DNA from: Gammaproteobacteria bacterium
GTDB taxonomy: Bacteria > Pseudomonadota > Gammaproteobacteria > Pseudomonadales > JAUIET01
NCBI GenBank assembly: GCA_030431775.1
Contig: JAUIHW010000005.1
Location: 62,001-126,000, forward strand
Length of the DNA stretch: 64,000 nt
Direction: 5' to 3'
Shown here piece by piece: positions 1 through 9,383 of this stretch (the stretch's first letter is position 1; every line of letters begins with the position of its first letter). A model generated the notes under the pieces. That model was not told the origin of the DNA. It searched no databases and saw nothing but the letters and a program-made list of their open reading frames with translations. The position numbers and the translations under genes were made by a program.

Positions 1-238
1 TATCGTCCATCGGGTCATAAAAGCTGCGCGCATCCTCTTCCTGCGAAGCGGTAATATCACTGGACTTCACTACCCAAATGCTCACGCCTTCACTGCGCCG
101 GGTGTAGCAGTCACGCGCGTATTCCAGCGCCTGCTCCGGGTTTTCTGCATGCAGGCTGCCTACGTGCTTGTGGTCCAGACCACGTTTCGAGCGCACGAAC
201 ACTTCGAATAAGGGGAGTAACTGTTGCTGCTCGTTCAT
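1..238 (-). CDS. paaB: PaaB, phenylacetyl-CoA epoxidase subunit B (3' end beyond window)
   Basis: Small structural subunit of the phenylacetyl-CoA 1,2-epoxidase PaaABC(D)E, which makes the ring-1,2-epoxide of phenylacetyl-CoA. The 79 visible residues read [20 protein letters not shown] at the start, then a segment with HVGSLHA, YTRRSEG and IWVVKSS, very close to E. coli PaaB as I know it. The ATG overlaps the paaA stop as ATGA (235-240), so the two subunits are translationally coupled. The reading frame stays open to the window edge, so roughly the last 15-20 residues lie outside. The remaining epoxidase genes paaC, paaD and paaE are probably just beyond the edge. Confidence 0.93.
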   Translation of the reverse strand, partial: MNEQQQLLPLFEVFVRSKRGLDHKHVGSLHAENPEQALEYARDCYTRRSEGVSIWVVKSSDITASQEEDARSFYDPMDD

Positions 239-1194
239 CAGGCTGCCTCGCTCTTGTTTGCTTTCTTGGCCTCGTAGGCACGTAATGCATCACGTACCCA
301 GGCGCCGTCATCATGGGCTTTTTTGTGTGTGGCCACCCGGTCCCGATTGCACATGCCGTCACCGCTGATCACCCGCTGGAATTCTTCCCAGTCAATTTCA
401 CCAAAATCGTAGTGGCCACGCTCTTCATTCCACTTCAAATCCGGGTCCGGAATTTCCAGGCCCAGGAAATCGGCTTGTGGCACGGTCTGGTCAACAAAGT
501 CCTGGCGCAATGTGTCGTTGCTTTTGCGCTTGATCTTCCACTTCATTGACTGCCCACTGTGCGCCGACTCGGCGTCATGCGGACCAAACATCATCAGCGA
601 CGGCCACCACCAGCGGTTCAATGCATCCTGAGCCATGGCCTTCTGCTCCGCGCTGCCATGCGCCAAGGCGATCAGCGACTCATAGCCCTGGCGCTGGTGA
701 AAGCTTTCTTCTTTACAGATGCGAATCATCGCCCGGGAGTATGGGCCGTAGGAGGTCCGTTGCAGACTGATCTGGTTAACAATAGCAGCGCCATCCACCA
801 GCCAGCCTATAGTGCCGATATCGGCCCAGGTCAGTGACGGATAGTTGAAGATTGAGGCGTATTTGGCTCGCCCTTCATGCAGCGCCTCCACCATTTCTTC
901 ACGGCTGGCACCAAGAGTTTCCGCCGCACTGTACAAATACAGTCCATGGCCGCCTTCGTCCTGCACCTTGGCCAGCAAAATCATTTTACGTCTGAGCGTT
1001 GGTGCGCGGCTAATCCAGTTACCTTCCGGCTGCATGCCGATCACCTCGGAATGGGCGTGCTGTGATATCTGCCGGATCAGGTTCTTTCTATAGCCCTCTG
1101 GCATCCAGTCCTTGGGCTCGATTTTCTGTTCATCGTCAACCCGATCCTGGAAGCGTTTCTCCAGTTCGGCATCATTTACGCTGAATTCAGTCAT
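238..1194 (-). CDS. paaA: PaaA, phenylacetyl-CoA epoxidase catalytic subunit
   Basis: Ferritin-like di-iron oxygenase subunit that epoxidises the ring of phenylacetyl-CoA. It has 318 residues, the usual PaaA length. The sequence has the family pattern: [12 protein letters not shown] near the N-terminus, the [16 protein letters not shown] stretch, [23 protein letters not shown], and the [13 protein letters not shown] segment that supplies metal-binding Glu/His residues. It follows paaJ after a 67-bp gap (1195-1261) that holds an AT-rich dyad, so it may have its own promoter as well as readthrough from paaZ-paaG-paaI-paaJ. paaB follows with a 4-bp overlap. Confidence 0.96.
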   Translation of the reverse strand: MTEFSVNDAELEKRFQDRVDDEQKIEPKDWMPEGYRKNLIRQISQHAHSEVIGMQPEGNWISRAPTLRRKMILLAKVQDEGGHGLYLYSAAETLGASREEMVEALHEGRAKYASIFNYPSLTWADIGTIGWLVDGAAIVNQISLQRTSYGPYSRAMIRICKEESFHQRQGYESLIALAHGSAEQKAMAQDALNRWWWPSLMMFGPHDAESAHSGQSMKWKIKRKSNDTLRQDFVDQTVPQADFLGLEIPDPDLKWNEERGHYDFGEIDWEEFQRVISGDGMCNRDRVATHKKAHDDGAWVRDALRAYEAKKANKSEAA

Positions 1195-1217
1195 TTAAAT
1201 ACCCCGTTATCCTCTCT

Positions 1218-1239
1218 ATATGATACATATATATCATCA
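1218..1239. promoter_or_regulatory. AT-rich dyad upstream of paaA; shares a 12-mer with the paaZ/paaK promoter
   Basis: TGATA (1221-1225) and TATCA (1232-1236) form a dyad with a 6-bp spacer. The 12-mer TATGATACATAT at 1219-1230 recurs exactly at 5875-5886 in the paaZ-paaK divergent promoter. A site found at both promoters of the paa genes is a candidate operator for a paa regulator such as PaaR or PaaX. No such regulator lies in the window, so which protein binds here is unknown. It could instead be a -10-like element. Confidence 0.45.
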
Positions 1240-1261
1240 TAAATCAACTTTTTGTATCGCT

Positions 1262-2470
1262 TTATTCCAGGCGCTCCACCACCATGGCAATCCCCTGCCC
1301 AACACCAATGCACATGGTGCACAGCGCATACCGTCCACCGGTCCGCATTAGCTGGTACACCGCCGTGGTCACCAGGCGTGCACCGCTCATGCCCAGGGGA
1401 TGGCCGAGGGCAATCGCGCCACCATTCGGATTGACGCGCTCGTCATCATCGGCCAGGCCAAGCTGCCTGGTCACTGCCAGCCCCTGCGCAGCAAATGCCT
1501 CGTTCAACTCAATAACGTCCATCTGATCCAACGTCAGGCCAATCATCTCCAGCAGTTTCCGGCTGGCCGGGGCCGGGCCAACCCCCATAATGCGCGGTTC
1601 CACACCCGCAGTGGCCATACCCAGAACCCGCGCTTTTGCCTGCAGACCATGGCGCTGCGCGGCCGCTGGGCTTGCCAACAGCAAAGCGCAAGCGCCGTCA
1701 TTGACGCCGGACGCGTTGCCAGCCGTTACCGTGCCGCCTTCCCGGAACGGCGTACCCAGTCTGGCCAGTGCCTCCAGCGTCGTATCGCCGCGTATGTGCT
1801 CATCGTGTTCCACCACCAGATCATCCTGTTTTCGCCGAGGTACGCGCACCGGCACGATCTCTTCGCCCAGAAGGCCAGCGTCTCGCGCAGCCGCAGCGCG
1901 CTGCTGGCTGCGCAGGGCAAATGAATCCTGAGCGGCGCGTTCAACATTGAAATCTGCGGCCACGTTTTCAGCGGTCTCGGGCATGGAATCAATGCCGTAT
2001 TGGGACTTCATCAGTTTGTTTACGAAACGCCAGCCGATGGTGGTGTCATAAATTTCAGCATTGCGGCTGAACGCCGCGTCAGCTTTCGGCATGACCATGG
2101 GTGCACGTGACATGGACTCCACGCCACCCGCCATCACCAGGCCTTGCTCGCCGCTCTTGATCGCACGCGCTGCAATGCCGACGGCGTCCATACCCGAACC
2201 GCACAAACGGTTGACCGTGACACCGGGCACATCCACTGGCAATCCGGCCAGCAGACCTGACATGCGGGCAACATTCCGGTTATCTTCACCCGCCTGATTG
2301 GCACAGCCGTAAACCACATCGTCAATCGCGGACGGGTCCAGTTGAGGATTACGGCGCAGCAGCTCAGCAATGGGTATCGCGCCCAGATCATCAGTACGGG
2401 TGCTGGCCAGACTGCCACCGTAACGTCCTATCGGCGTTCGGATTGCATCACAAATTAGTGCGTCATTCAT
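1262..2470 (-). CDS. paaJ: PaaJ, 3-oxoadipyl-CoA / 3-oxo-5,6-dehydrosuberyl-CoA thiolase
   Basis: Degradative thiolase that releases acetyl-CoA and succinyl-CoA at the end of the phenylacetate route. It has 402 residues, the family length. The nucleophilic cysteine sits in [11 protein letters not shown] (about residue 91), the catalytic histidine in [12 protein letters not shown], and the second cysteine in [10 protein letters not shown]. The N-terminus reads [18 protein letters not shown], typical of the PcaF/PaaJ branch. It lies between paaI (13-bp gap) and paaA in the same minus-strand operon. PcaF of the beta-ketoadipate pathway is nearly indistinguishable by sequence; the neighbours decide for PaaJ. 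Confidence 0.93.
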   Translation of the reverse strand: MNDALICDAIRTPIGRYGGSLASTRTDDLGAIPIAELLRRNPQLDPSAIDDVVYGCANQAGEDNRNVARMSGLLAGLPVDVPGVTVNRLCGSGMDAVGIAARAIKSGEQGLVMAGGVESMSRAPMVMPKADAAFSRNAEIYDTTIGWRFVNKLMKSQYGIDSMPETAENVAADFNVERAAQDSFALRSQQRAAAARDAGLLGEEIVPVRVPRRKQDDLVVEHDEHIRGDTTLEALARLGTPFREGGTVTAGNASGVNDGACALLLASPAAAQRHGLQAKARVLGMATAGVEPRIMGVGPAPASRKLLEMIGLTLDQMDVIELNEAFAAQGLAVTRQLGLADDDERVNPNGGAIALGHPLGMSGARLVTTAVYQLMRTGGRYALCTMCIGVGQGIAMVVERLE

Positions 2471-2483
2471 TCAATAACCTCGG

Positions 2484-2933
2484 TCATTCGGAGTCCTCAT
2501 TAATCAGCTGAGCTTTGGTGCGCGCTGAACGGCCACGCATCTGCGCAACCACATCGCCGGCCTGATTCAAAACACTTACATCATAAAGGCCAGTACGGCC
2601 ACCCTGGTGCAACTGAACCGCTGACGCCACCAGACGATCACCTGCATGCGCTGGGCGAATAAAATCGATCCCACAACTCGCCGCCACCGCAACCTGATTC
2701 TGGGAATTACAGGCGTAGGCAAACGCGGTATCAGCCAGGGCAAAGATCAGTCCACCGTGACAGATATCATGGCCGTTGACCATCTCCGGGCGTACCGTCA
2801 TGGACAATTCCGCCCGCCCTTCAGCCATTGCATCCACCTGCATGCCCAACCATTGCGCCGCGTGATCGGCGGCCCACATTACATCGGCACAGCGCCGCGC
2901 CAGATCATCCGCCGGTTTATTGTTGTCATTCAT
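2484..2933 (-). CDS. paaI: PaaI, hotdog-fold acyl-CoA thioesterase
   Basis: Hotdog-fold thioesterase of 149 residues that hydrolyses hydroxyphenylacetyl-CoA and related dead-end thioesters, recovering CoA in the phenylacetate pathway. The family core is visible: VNGHDICHGGLIFALADTAF at about residues 52-71, then an ACNSQNQVAVAASCGIDFIRPA strand region in which the conserved Asp follows Gly-Ile. It sits 4 bp downstream of paaG and 13 bp upstream of paaJ in the same operon. Confidence 0.93.
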   Translation of the reverse strand: MNDNNKPADDLARRCADVMWAADHAAQWLGMQVDAMAEGRAELSMTVRPEMVNGHDICHGGLIFALADTAFAYACNSQNQVAVAASCGIDFIRPAHAGDRLVASAVQLHQGGRTGLYDVSVLNQAGDVVAQMRGRSARTKAQLINEDSE

Positions 2934-2937
2934 TCAC

Positions 2938-3729
2938 TTATTGCCCGGTAAAGTTCGGTTTGCGCTTCTCCATAAAGGCCGCAACACCTTCCTGATAGTC
3001 ATCCGACTGGCCCAGTACGCGCATGGCCTGCTTCTCACATTCCACCTGCTCATCCATGGCGGTGTTAAAGGACTGATTCAATAGTTTCTTGGCGGTGGCC
3101 AGGCCGCGCGTCGGCTGCGTGGCCAAGTGTTGCGCCAATTTACGCGCCTCAGCCATCAGCTCGTCGTCATCCACGACCTGCCAGATCATGCCCCACTGCT
3201 CGGCTTTTTCGGCACTGAGCTTATCCCCCAACAGGGCAAGTCCTTTAGCGCGCGGCAGACCCAGAGCACGCGGCAAATTGAAGGTACCGCCAGAGTCTGG
3301 AATCAGGCCAATCTTGCAAAACACCTGGGCGAAAGCCGCCGACCTGGCTGCCAATACGATATCGCAGGCCAACGCGATGCTGGCGCCCGCCCCAGCTGCT
3401 ATGCCATTGACCGCACACACCACCGGTTTATCAAGGCTCATAATGCCGCGAATCAGCGGGTTGTAGTACTTCTCAACCGACTCGCCCAAGTCCGGACGTT
3501 CGTCGGTGACTTTCACCGCGCGGTCATTCAAATCCTGCCCGGCACAAAAACCGCGACCTTCACCCGTTAGCAGTAAACAGCGAATGTCGGCATCGCTGCG
3601 CACGATTTTCATCGCCTGCTGTACTTCTTCGTGCATCGCCACAGTAAAACTGTTCAGCGTATCGGGGCGATTTAAGCTGAGCGTGGCGACACCCTCTGCG
3701 ATGTCAAACTTGATGTTCTCGAATTGCAT
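2938..3729 (-). CDS. paaG: PaaG, 1,2-epoxyphenylacetyl-CoA isomerase
   Basis: Crotonase-fold isomerase that turns ring-1,2-epoxyphenylacetyl-CoA into the seven-membered oxepin-CoA. It has 263 residues. Features matching PaaG rather than PaaF are GRGFCAGQDLNDR (about 61-73), VERFYNP-like VEKYYNPLIRG, GIAAGAGASIALACDIV for the oxyanion hole, and GLIPDSGGT with the catalytic Asp. It lies 16 bp downstream of paaZ and 4 bp upstream of paaI, consistent with a single transcript starting at the 5.8 kb divergent promoter. Confidence 0.92.
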   Translation of the reverse strand: MQFENIKFDIAEGVATLSLNRPDTLNSFTVAMHEEVQQAMKIVRSDADIRCLLLTGEGRGFCAGQDLNDRAVKVTDERPDLGESVEKYYNPLIRGIMSLDKPVVCAVNGIAAGAGASIALACDIVLAARSAAFAQVFCKIGLIPDSGGTFNLPRALGLPRAKGLALLGDKLSAEKAEQWGMIWQVVDDDELMAEARKLAQHLATQPTRGLATAKKLLNQSFNTAMDEQVECEKQAMRVLGQSDDYQEGVAAFMEKRKPNFTGQ

Positions 3730-3745
3730 AGTTTGGTCCTCGTTA

Positions 3746-5791
3746 TTAACCGTCGCGACGAACGACCAGAGTCAGAATATCGTAAAGAGCAACGATTTCC
3801 TCATTTTGGTTGAATACTTCCACATCCCAGACAACCACTCCGGTTGCCTGTTCTTCATCCGGGCGCTTCTCTTTGACAATCTTCTGCTTGACCGTCAGAT
3901 GCACCTGGATGGTATCGCCAATGCCGACTGGCTCAATAAAGCGTAAACCTTCCAGACCATAGTTGGCCAACACCGGGCCCGGGGCCGGCTCCACAAACAT
4001 ACCCGCTGCGGCGGAAATGACAAAGTAACCGTGCGCAACTCTTTTGCCAAACAGCGAATCCTTGGCGGCCAGCTCATCAAAGTGGGCGTAAAAATGGTCG
4101 CCACTCAAACAACCAAAATTGACAATATCCGCTTCGGTGACGGTACGACGGTGGGTGGTGAGACGCTCGCCAATTTGCAGGTCTTCAAAATGTTTGCGAA
4201 AGGGATGCACAGTATCGCTGATGGTTTTGGCACCGCTCATGTACTCGCGGGTGATCGCTGTCAAGGTCGTCGGTGATCCCTGCACGGAAGTGCGCTGCAT
4301 ATAGTGTTTCACAGCCCTGGCGCCACCCAGCTCCTCACCGCCACCTGCGCGCCCCGGGCCACCATGTACCAGCGACGGCAGAGGTGAACCATGGCCGGTG
4401 CTTTCTTTGGCGCAGTCACGGTTAATCACCAGCATCCGCCCATGATACGCGGCACAACCCAGAATCAACTCGGCCGCTTCGCCATCGTCATAGGTAAACA
4501 CTGAACCCACCAGGCTACCGCGACCCAGGCCGGCAATCTGTACCGCCTGATCGATGCCGCTGTAAGGCATTATTGTGGTAACCGGACCGAAGGCCTCCAC
4601 TGTGTGCGGACTGTCGGTTTCCAGAGGTGCGCTGCAGTACAAAACTGTAGGCGGGTAGAACGCATCTTTTACAGCCTGACCGCCCAACAATTCGAAGTCG
4701 TCATTGCCACCGCAGATAATCTCGCAGTCCTGCGCCAAGGCCTCTACCTTGGCGGCAACATCAGCTTTTTGCGCTGCGCCCAACAGCGGTCCCATCCGTA
4801 CTCCTTCTTCGCTGGGGTCCCCGATTGAATACTTTGCCAGCCGTGCGGTAAGTGCCTGCTGTACGTCCTGCACCCGGTTCTCGGGCACAATCACCCGGCG
4901 AATCGCTGTACATTTCTGCCCGGCCTTGGTGGTCATCTCCTTGGCCACTTCCTTTATGAACAGCTCAAATTCTGCCTGGTCCGGGGTAACGGTCTCACCA
5001 AGAATGCAGCAATTCAATGAGTCGGCCTCCATGGTGAAGGGAATGCTGCGGGCAATAATGTTCGGGTGGGCCCGCAGGCTCTGCCCGGTTGCCGCTGAGC
5101 CGGTGAAGGTGACAATATCCTGCTCGGTCAGGTGGTCCAGCAGGTCTCCTGTGCGCCCGCAAATTAATTGGATCGCGCCTTCGGGTAAAATGCCGGATGC
5201 CACGATCTCTTTCACCATCGCTTCGGTCAGATAGGCGGAATCGGTCGCCGGCTTGACGACTACGGGCACACCCGCGATCAGGCTGGGGGATATTTTCTCA
5301 AGCATGCCCCAGCAAGGGAAGTTGAATGCGTTAATGTGCACGGAGACTCCCCGCTTTGGCACAAGAATATGCCGGGCGGCGAAGGTGTTATTGGCCGATA
5401 AACGCTCTGGCGCGCCCTCGACGATAAAGCTCTCATTACCGAATTCACGTTTGGCCACGCTGGCGTAGGCAAACAGGGTACCAATGCCACCCTCAATATC
5501 CACCCAGCCATCGGCCTTGGTTGCACCGGTTTGTGCCGAAATCTCATAAAAGCCGTCTTTCTTGCTCATCAGGTGTTTGGCCAGAGCTTTCAAGCGCAAT
5601 CCGCGCTCCTGAATACTCAGCGCTCGCAATGCGGGCCCACCGACCGAGCGGCCATACTCCAGTACTTTTTGAAAATCAATCCCGCTGCTGTCAACCTCAG
5701 CAATAGCCTGGCCAGTGACGGCGTGCCGGACTTCAATGCCGGTGCCCTGCCCGGTGGTCCATTCGCCATAGACGTAGCTTTGTGTTTTCAT
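3746..5791 (-). CDS. paaZ: PaaZ, bifunctional oxepin-CoA hydrolase / semialdehyde dehydrogenase
   Basis: Ring-opening enzyme of the phenylacetate pathway. It has 681 residues, the full two-domain length. Residues about 1-520 form an NADP-dependent aldehyde dehydrogenase with the general base in FTMEADS and the nucleophile in GQKCTAIRR. Residues about 535-681 form an (R)-specific hydratase (MaoC) domain with the catalytic pattern [15 protein letters not shown]. The first gene of the minus-strand paa operon, it starts 198 bp from the divergent paaK, and that gap carries the motif also seen upstream of paaA. Confidence 0.96.
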   Translation of the reverse strand: MKTQSYVYGEWTTGQGTGIEVRHAVTGQAIAEVDSSGIDFQKVLEYGRSVGGPALRALSIQERGLRLKALAKHLMSKKDGFYEISAQTGATKADGWVDIEGGIGTLFAYASVAKREFGNESFIVEGAPERLSANNTFAARHILVPKRGVSVHINAFNFPCWGMLEKISPSLIAGVPVVVKPATDSAYLTEAMVKEIVASGILPEGAIQLICGRTGDLLDHLTEQDIVTFTGSAATGQSLRAHPNIIARSIPFTMEADSLNCCILGETVTPDQAEFELFIKEVAKEMTTKAGQKCTAIRRVIVPENRVQDVQQALTARLAKYSIGDPSEEGVRMGPLLGAAQKADVAAKVEALAQDCEIICGGNDDFELLGGQAVKDAFYPPTVLYCSAPLETDSPHTVEAFGPVTTIMPYSGIDQAVQIAGLGRGSLVGSVFTYDDGEAAELILGCAAYHGRMLVINRDCAKESTGHGSPLPSLVHGGPGRAGGGEELGGARAVKHYMQRTSVQGSPTTLTAITREYMSGAKTISDTVHPFRKHFEDLQIGERLTTHRRTVTEADIVNFGCLSGDHFYAHFDELAAKDSLFGKRVAHGYFVISAAAGMFVEPAPGPVLANYGLEGLRFIEPVGIGDTIQVHLTVKQKIVKEKRPDEEQATGVVVWDVEVFNQNEEIVALYDILTLVVRRDG

Positions 5792-5874
5792 TACAGATTC
5801 TCCGAACCAGTGTGGAATGGGGTGCGCCTTGGATGATCAGGCGGCATGACAAGTGTTTTTATACAATTGGCGAT

Positions 5875-5916
5875 TATGATACATATTTTGCTGCGCTGGT
5901 CAATTTTATGTATTAT
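5875..5916. promoter_or_regulatory. Candidate paa operator in the paaZ-paaK divergent promoter
   Basis: ATGATACAT (5876-5884) and ATGTATTAT (5908-5916) are inverted copies with one mismatch, centres about 32 bp apart. The left copy is part of the 12-mer TATGATACATAT that is identical upstream of paaA. The position between two divergent starts (5791 and 5990) is what an operator controlling both directions would need. The binding protein is not in the window. Confidence 0.45.
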
Positions 5917-5989
5917 ATTTGCGGCCTGCCCGCGTCAAGACGCCCAGTGAGCAACCTCAACATTCTCAGCATAAAACGAGGGGGAAATC

Positions 5990-7273
5990 ATGTCAGCATC
6001 GAAAATCGGCCTGGATGATATTGAAAACGCCAGCATCGATGAAATCCGTGCCCAGCAACTCAGCAACCTGCGCAAAACCCTGCAACACGCTTACGCTAAT
6101 TCGCCAGTCTATAAACGGAAATTCGACCAGCACGGAGTACACCCCGATGAGCTGAAAAGCCTGGAGGATCTGAGCAAATTCCCCTTTACAACGAAGGCAG
6201 ATCTGCGCGACAACTACCCCTTTGGCGTATTCTGCGTCCCTATGGATGACATTGTCCGAATCCACGCCTCCAGCGGTACCACCGGCAAGCCGACCGTGGT
6301 CGGCTACACACAGAACGACATTGACGCCTGGGCTCAGGTGGTGGCACGTTCCATCTACGCCGCCGGTGGCCGAAAAAACGACAAAGTTCACGTGTCCTAC
6401 GGCTATGGGCTGTTCACCGGAGGTCTGGGTGCCCACTACGGCGCTGAACGCCTGGGTTGCGCGGTGATTCCCATGTCTGGCGGGCAAACGGAAAAACAGG
6501 TGCAGCTGATCAATGATTTTCAGCCCGACATCATCATGGTCACACCGTCGTACATGCTCAATATTGCCGACGAAATCGATCGCCAGGGCCTGGACCCAAG
6601 CAAACTGCGCCTGCGCTGTGGCATTTTTGGCGCTGAACCCTGGACCGGGGAAATGCGCGGTGAGCTGGAACAACGCCTGGCCATTGATGCTGTGGACATT
6701 TACGGGCTCTCCGAAGTAATGGGGCCGGGTGTGGCGCAGGAGTGCGTGGAGGGTAAAGACGGGCCAACCATCTGGGAAGACCATTTCTACCCGGAAATCA
6801 TCAATCCGGACACTGGCGAAGTGCTCCCTGACGGCGAGGAAGGCGAACTGGTGTTTACCAACCTGCAGAAGGAAGGCATGCCGATGATTCGCTACCGTAC
6901 GCGCGACCTGACGCGGCTGCTGCCGGGCACATCGCGCTCTATGCGGCGCATGGACAAGATTACCGGGCGCAGTGATGACATGTTGATTATTCGTGGCGTG
7001 AACGTCTTCCCCAGCCAAATTGAAGAGCAAATTCTGAAGGTCGGCGGATTTGCGCCGCACTACCTGATCGAGGTCAGCAAAGAAGGCAATATGGACCAGT
7101 TAAAGGTGCTGGTAGAAGCGGCCACTGACGGATCTGCAAACGACAGCAACTGCGCGGAATTGCAGCACCACATCAAATCGCTGATCGGGGTCAGCTCCAG
7201 CGTGGTCTTACAGCCTGCTGGCTCCATACCGCGGTCTGAAGGCAAGGCCAAGCGGGTTATTGATAATCGCTAG
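5990..7273 (+). CDS. paaK: PaaK, phenylacetate-CoA ligase
   Basis: AMP-forming ligase that activates phenylacetate to phenylacetyl-CoA, the entry step of the route. It has 427 residues, the usual PaaK length. Seen: NSPVYKRKFDQHGVHPDELKS near the N-terminus, the P-loop SSGTTGKPTVVGYT (about 86-99), VSYGYGLFTGGLGAHYGAERLG, IYGLSEVMGPGVA, and the C-terminal GRSDDMLIIRGVNVFPSQIEE. A strong Shine-Dalgarno (GAGGGGGAA) precedes the ATG. It is transcribed divergently from paaZ. Confidence 0.96.
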   Translation: MSASKIGLDDIENASIDEIRAQQLSNLRKTLQHAYANSPVYKRKFDQHGVHPDELKSLEDLSKFPFTTKADLRDNYPFGVFCVPMDDIVRIHASSGTTGKPTVVGYTQNDIDAWAQVVARSIYAAGGRKNDKVHVSYGYGLFTGGLGAHYGAERLGCAVIPMSGGQTEKQVQLINDFQPDIIMVTPSYMLNIADEIDRQGLDPSKLRLRCGIFGAEPWTGEMRGELEQRLAIDAVDIYGLSEVMGPGVAQECVEGKDGPTIWEDHFYPEIINPDTGEVLPDGEEGELVFTNLQKEGMPMIRYRTRDLTRLLPGTSRSMRRMDKITGRSDDMLIIRGVNVFPSQIEEQILKVGGFAPHYLIEVSKEGNMDQLKVLVEAATDGSANDSNCAELQHHIKSLIGVSSSVVLQPAGSIPRSEGKAKRVIDNR

Positions 7274-7361
7274 CCTTCTGGCCTTGCCGCACAGTTTTGC
7301 TGATAATAGCGCGGCCCGACCCAGCACAAAAAATAAACTTCTAAAAAAACAGAGCCTGACC

Positions 7362-7643
7362 ATGAGTGATGATCTCAATGCACAACAATTACGCGCCATA
7401 CAGGACCGCACCCGGCGGCGGTTTCGCTTTTCCCTCGCCGCCCTGACGCTGTACTTTTCTTTTACCCTCGCGTGGACAGACATCGGCCAATTTCTTACTG
7501 AGCCGCTGTTTGGTTTCGTCAATGGCGCACTGCTGCTGTTCGTCAGTCTGATTCTGATATTCGTTGCACTGGAGTTCTGGTTTTTAAGCCTGAGCGCGAA
7601 AGACCAACGCAGGGAAAACCGCGAGGGAGGTCAAGCCCAATGA
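7362..7643 (+). CDS. DUF485 family membrane protein (YjcH-like), symporter partner
   Basis: Small inner-membrane protein of 93 residues with two hydrophobic segments (about 25-47 and 55-82) and a charged N-terminus. DUF485/YjcH proteins are regularly encoded directly before acetate/solute permeases of the ActP type, as here. The chosen start (ATGAGTGATGATCTC) follows a 5' region without a good reading frame signal; an in-frame codon 102 bp upstream would add a non-conserved extension. The stop overlaps the next start as ATGA, implying coupled translation with the symporter. Its exact role is not known. Confidence 0.85.
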   Translation: MSDDLNAQQLRAIQDRTRRRFRFSLAALTLYFSFTLAWTDIGQFLTEPLFGFVNGALLLFVSLILIFVALEFWFLSLSAKDQRRENREGGQAQ

Positions 7644-9298
7644 ACAAGTTGTGTGTTTCGCTGACCGCTGCACTGTTGGGCCTGCTTTCCAACGCCGTAC
7701 TGGCAGTTGGCGCGGTGGAAGGCGCAGTGGAACGCCAGCCGCTCAATACATCGGCGATTGTCATCTTTCTGCTGTTTGTCGCGGCCACGCTCGTTATCAG
7801 TTACTGGGCGGCACGCCACACCCGCAACAGCAGCGAGTTTTATAACGCCGGCGGCAAGATTTCCGGATTGAAAAACGGCACAGCCATTGCCGGTGATTTT
7901 ATGTCGGCGGCTTCTTTCCTCGGCATTACCGCGCTGATGTTCGGCGCGGGTTTTGACGGTCTGGTTTTGTCGCTAGGCGCATTCTCCGCCTGGCCACTGA
8001 TGCTGTTTCTACTGGCCCGCCGGGTGCGCAATCTCGGTAGCTATACTTTTATTGACGTCGTGTCTACACGTCTGGAGCGCTCGCGCATTCGCTATGTTGC
8101 GATCGCCGGCACCATCATCGTGGTCCTGTTGTACCTGATCGCCCAGATGGTTGGCGCTGGCAAGCTGATTGAACTGCTATTTGGTTTACCTTATGAATGG
8201 GCTGTTATCTCGGTGGCGATACTGGTTGTTATTTACGTGACCTTCGGCGGTATGCTGGCTACCACCTGGGTACAGATTATCAAAGCCCTGCTATTAATTG
8301 CCGGGGTCACCGTGCTGGCTTTTCTGGTCATGCAGGAAGCTGACTTCAGTGTCGACCAACTGCTGCAGCGAGCTGCTGACAACCACCCGGCCGGAGAGCG
8401 CATGCTGGCGCCAGGCCTTGCCTTCAAAGACCCAATCCAGGTAGCCACCATCCTAACGTCCATGCTGTTTGGTGTACTTGGACTGCCGCATATCCTGATG
8501 CGCTTATTTACGGTACCGAATGCGCATGAAGCAAAAAAGTCGGCCTTTTATGCCAGCCTGTTCATGGGTTACTTCTACCTTCTGCTCATCATCATCGGCT
8601 TTGGAACGGCCATGCTGCTCTACAACAATCCGCAGTTTTTTGACCTGGACGGAAACCTGATTGGCGGTGGCAATATGGCGGCAATTCACTTATCCAACGC
8701 TGTAGGTGGCAGTTTACTGACCGGTTTTATGTCTGCCGTATCCTTTGCGACGATTCTGGCTGTTGTGGCCGGACTGACCGTATCCGGCGCTGCTGCAATA
8801 TCGCATGATCTGTATGCAGAAGTACTGTGCAAGGGAGACCCCGATCCAGATACCGAACTAAGACTTACCCGCATCACTGTTTTAGTGATTGGCGTTATTT
8901 CTGTGGGTCTGGGTATTCTATTCCAAAATGAGAATGTCGCCTTTATCGCCACAATGCCAATGGTGGTCGCCGCCAGCGTCAACTTCCCCATTCTGTTTAT
9001 GTCTCTTTTCTGGGCTGGCCTCACCACCCGCGGGGCAATTGCGGGCGCGACGGTCGGCTTGCTGACATCTGTGGTGCTGATCGTGATCGGACCACAAGTC
9101 TGGGTATCCGTGCTGGGCTTTGAGCAAGCGCTATTCCCCTACAATTATCCCGCGCTATTCACCATGCCCCTGGCTTTCTTTGTGACCTGGCTGGTATCCA
9201 ACAACGACCGATCAGCGAGGGCGACGATCGACCGGGACAACTATCACGCTTTGCTGGTGCAATCAGAGTATGGAGAAGCCGGCATGCAGCAGGGCTAA
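7640..9298 (+). CDS. Sodium:solute symporter (ActP-like), possible phenylacetate permease
   Basis: SSS-family secondary transporter of 552 residues with an N-terminal signal-like segment, then about 13 hydrophobic helices. Family features include NSSEFYNAGGKISGLKNGTAIAGDFMSAASFLGI, the sodium-site region of ActP-type carriers, and GLPHILMRLFTVPNAHEAKKS. Located directly after paaK and a DUF485 gene. In Pseudomonas an SSS permease (PaaL) of this type imports phenylacetate, so the context suggests the same substrate; acetate or another short carboxylate is the alternative, as ActP proteins are very similar. Confidence 0.88.
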   Translation: MNKLCVSLTAALLGLLSNAVLAVGAVEGAVERQPLNTSAIVIFLLFVAATLVISYWAARHTRNSSEFYNAGGKISGLKNGTAIAGDFMSAASFLGITALMFGAGFDGLVLSLGAFSAWPLMLFLLARRVRNLGSYTFIDVVSTRLERSRIRYVAIAGTIIVVLLYLIAQMVGAGKLIELLFGLPYEWAVISVAILVVIYVTFGGMLATTWVQIIKALLLIAGVTVLAFLVMQEADFSVDQLLQRAADNHPAGERMLAPGLAFKDPIQVATILTSMLFGVLGLPHILMRLFTVPNAHEAKKSAFYASLFMGYFYLLLIIIGFGTAMLLYNNPQFFDLDGNLIGGGNMAAIHLSNAVGGSLLTGFMSAVSFATILAVVAGLTVSGAAAISHDLYAEVLCKGDPDPDTELRLTRITVLVIGVISVGLGILFQNENVAFIATMPMVVAASVNFPILFMSLFWAGLTTRGAIAGATVGLLTSVVLIVIGPQVWVSVLGFEQALFPYNYPALFTMPLAFFVTWLVSNNDRSARATIDRDNYHALLVQSEYGEAGMQQG

Positions 9299-9383
9299 GC
9301 TCTCCAGACCGGATAGTCAGCAAAACACTTTATCCAGTCGTTTCAGGAAACCAGTGCATTTGCAGATTGCTGGGCACAGGGGT

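Noticed and set aside
5993..7060. Long open frame on the minus strand inside paaK (355 codons)
   Set aside because: It is fully antisense to a clear ligase gene, has no recognisable domain and is explained by the codon pattern of paaK.
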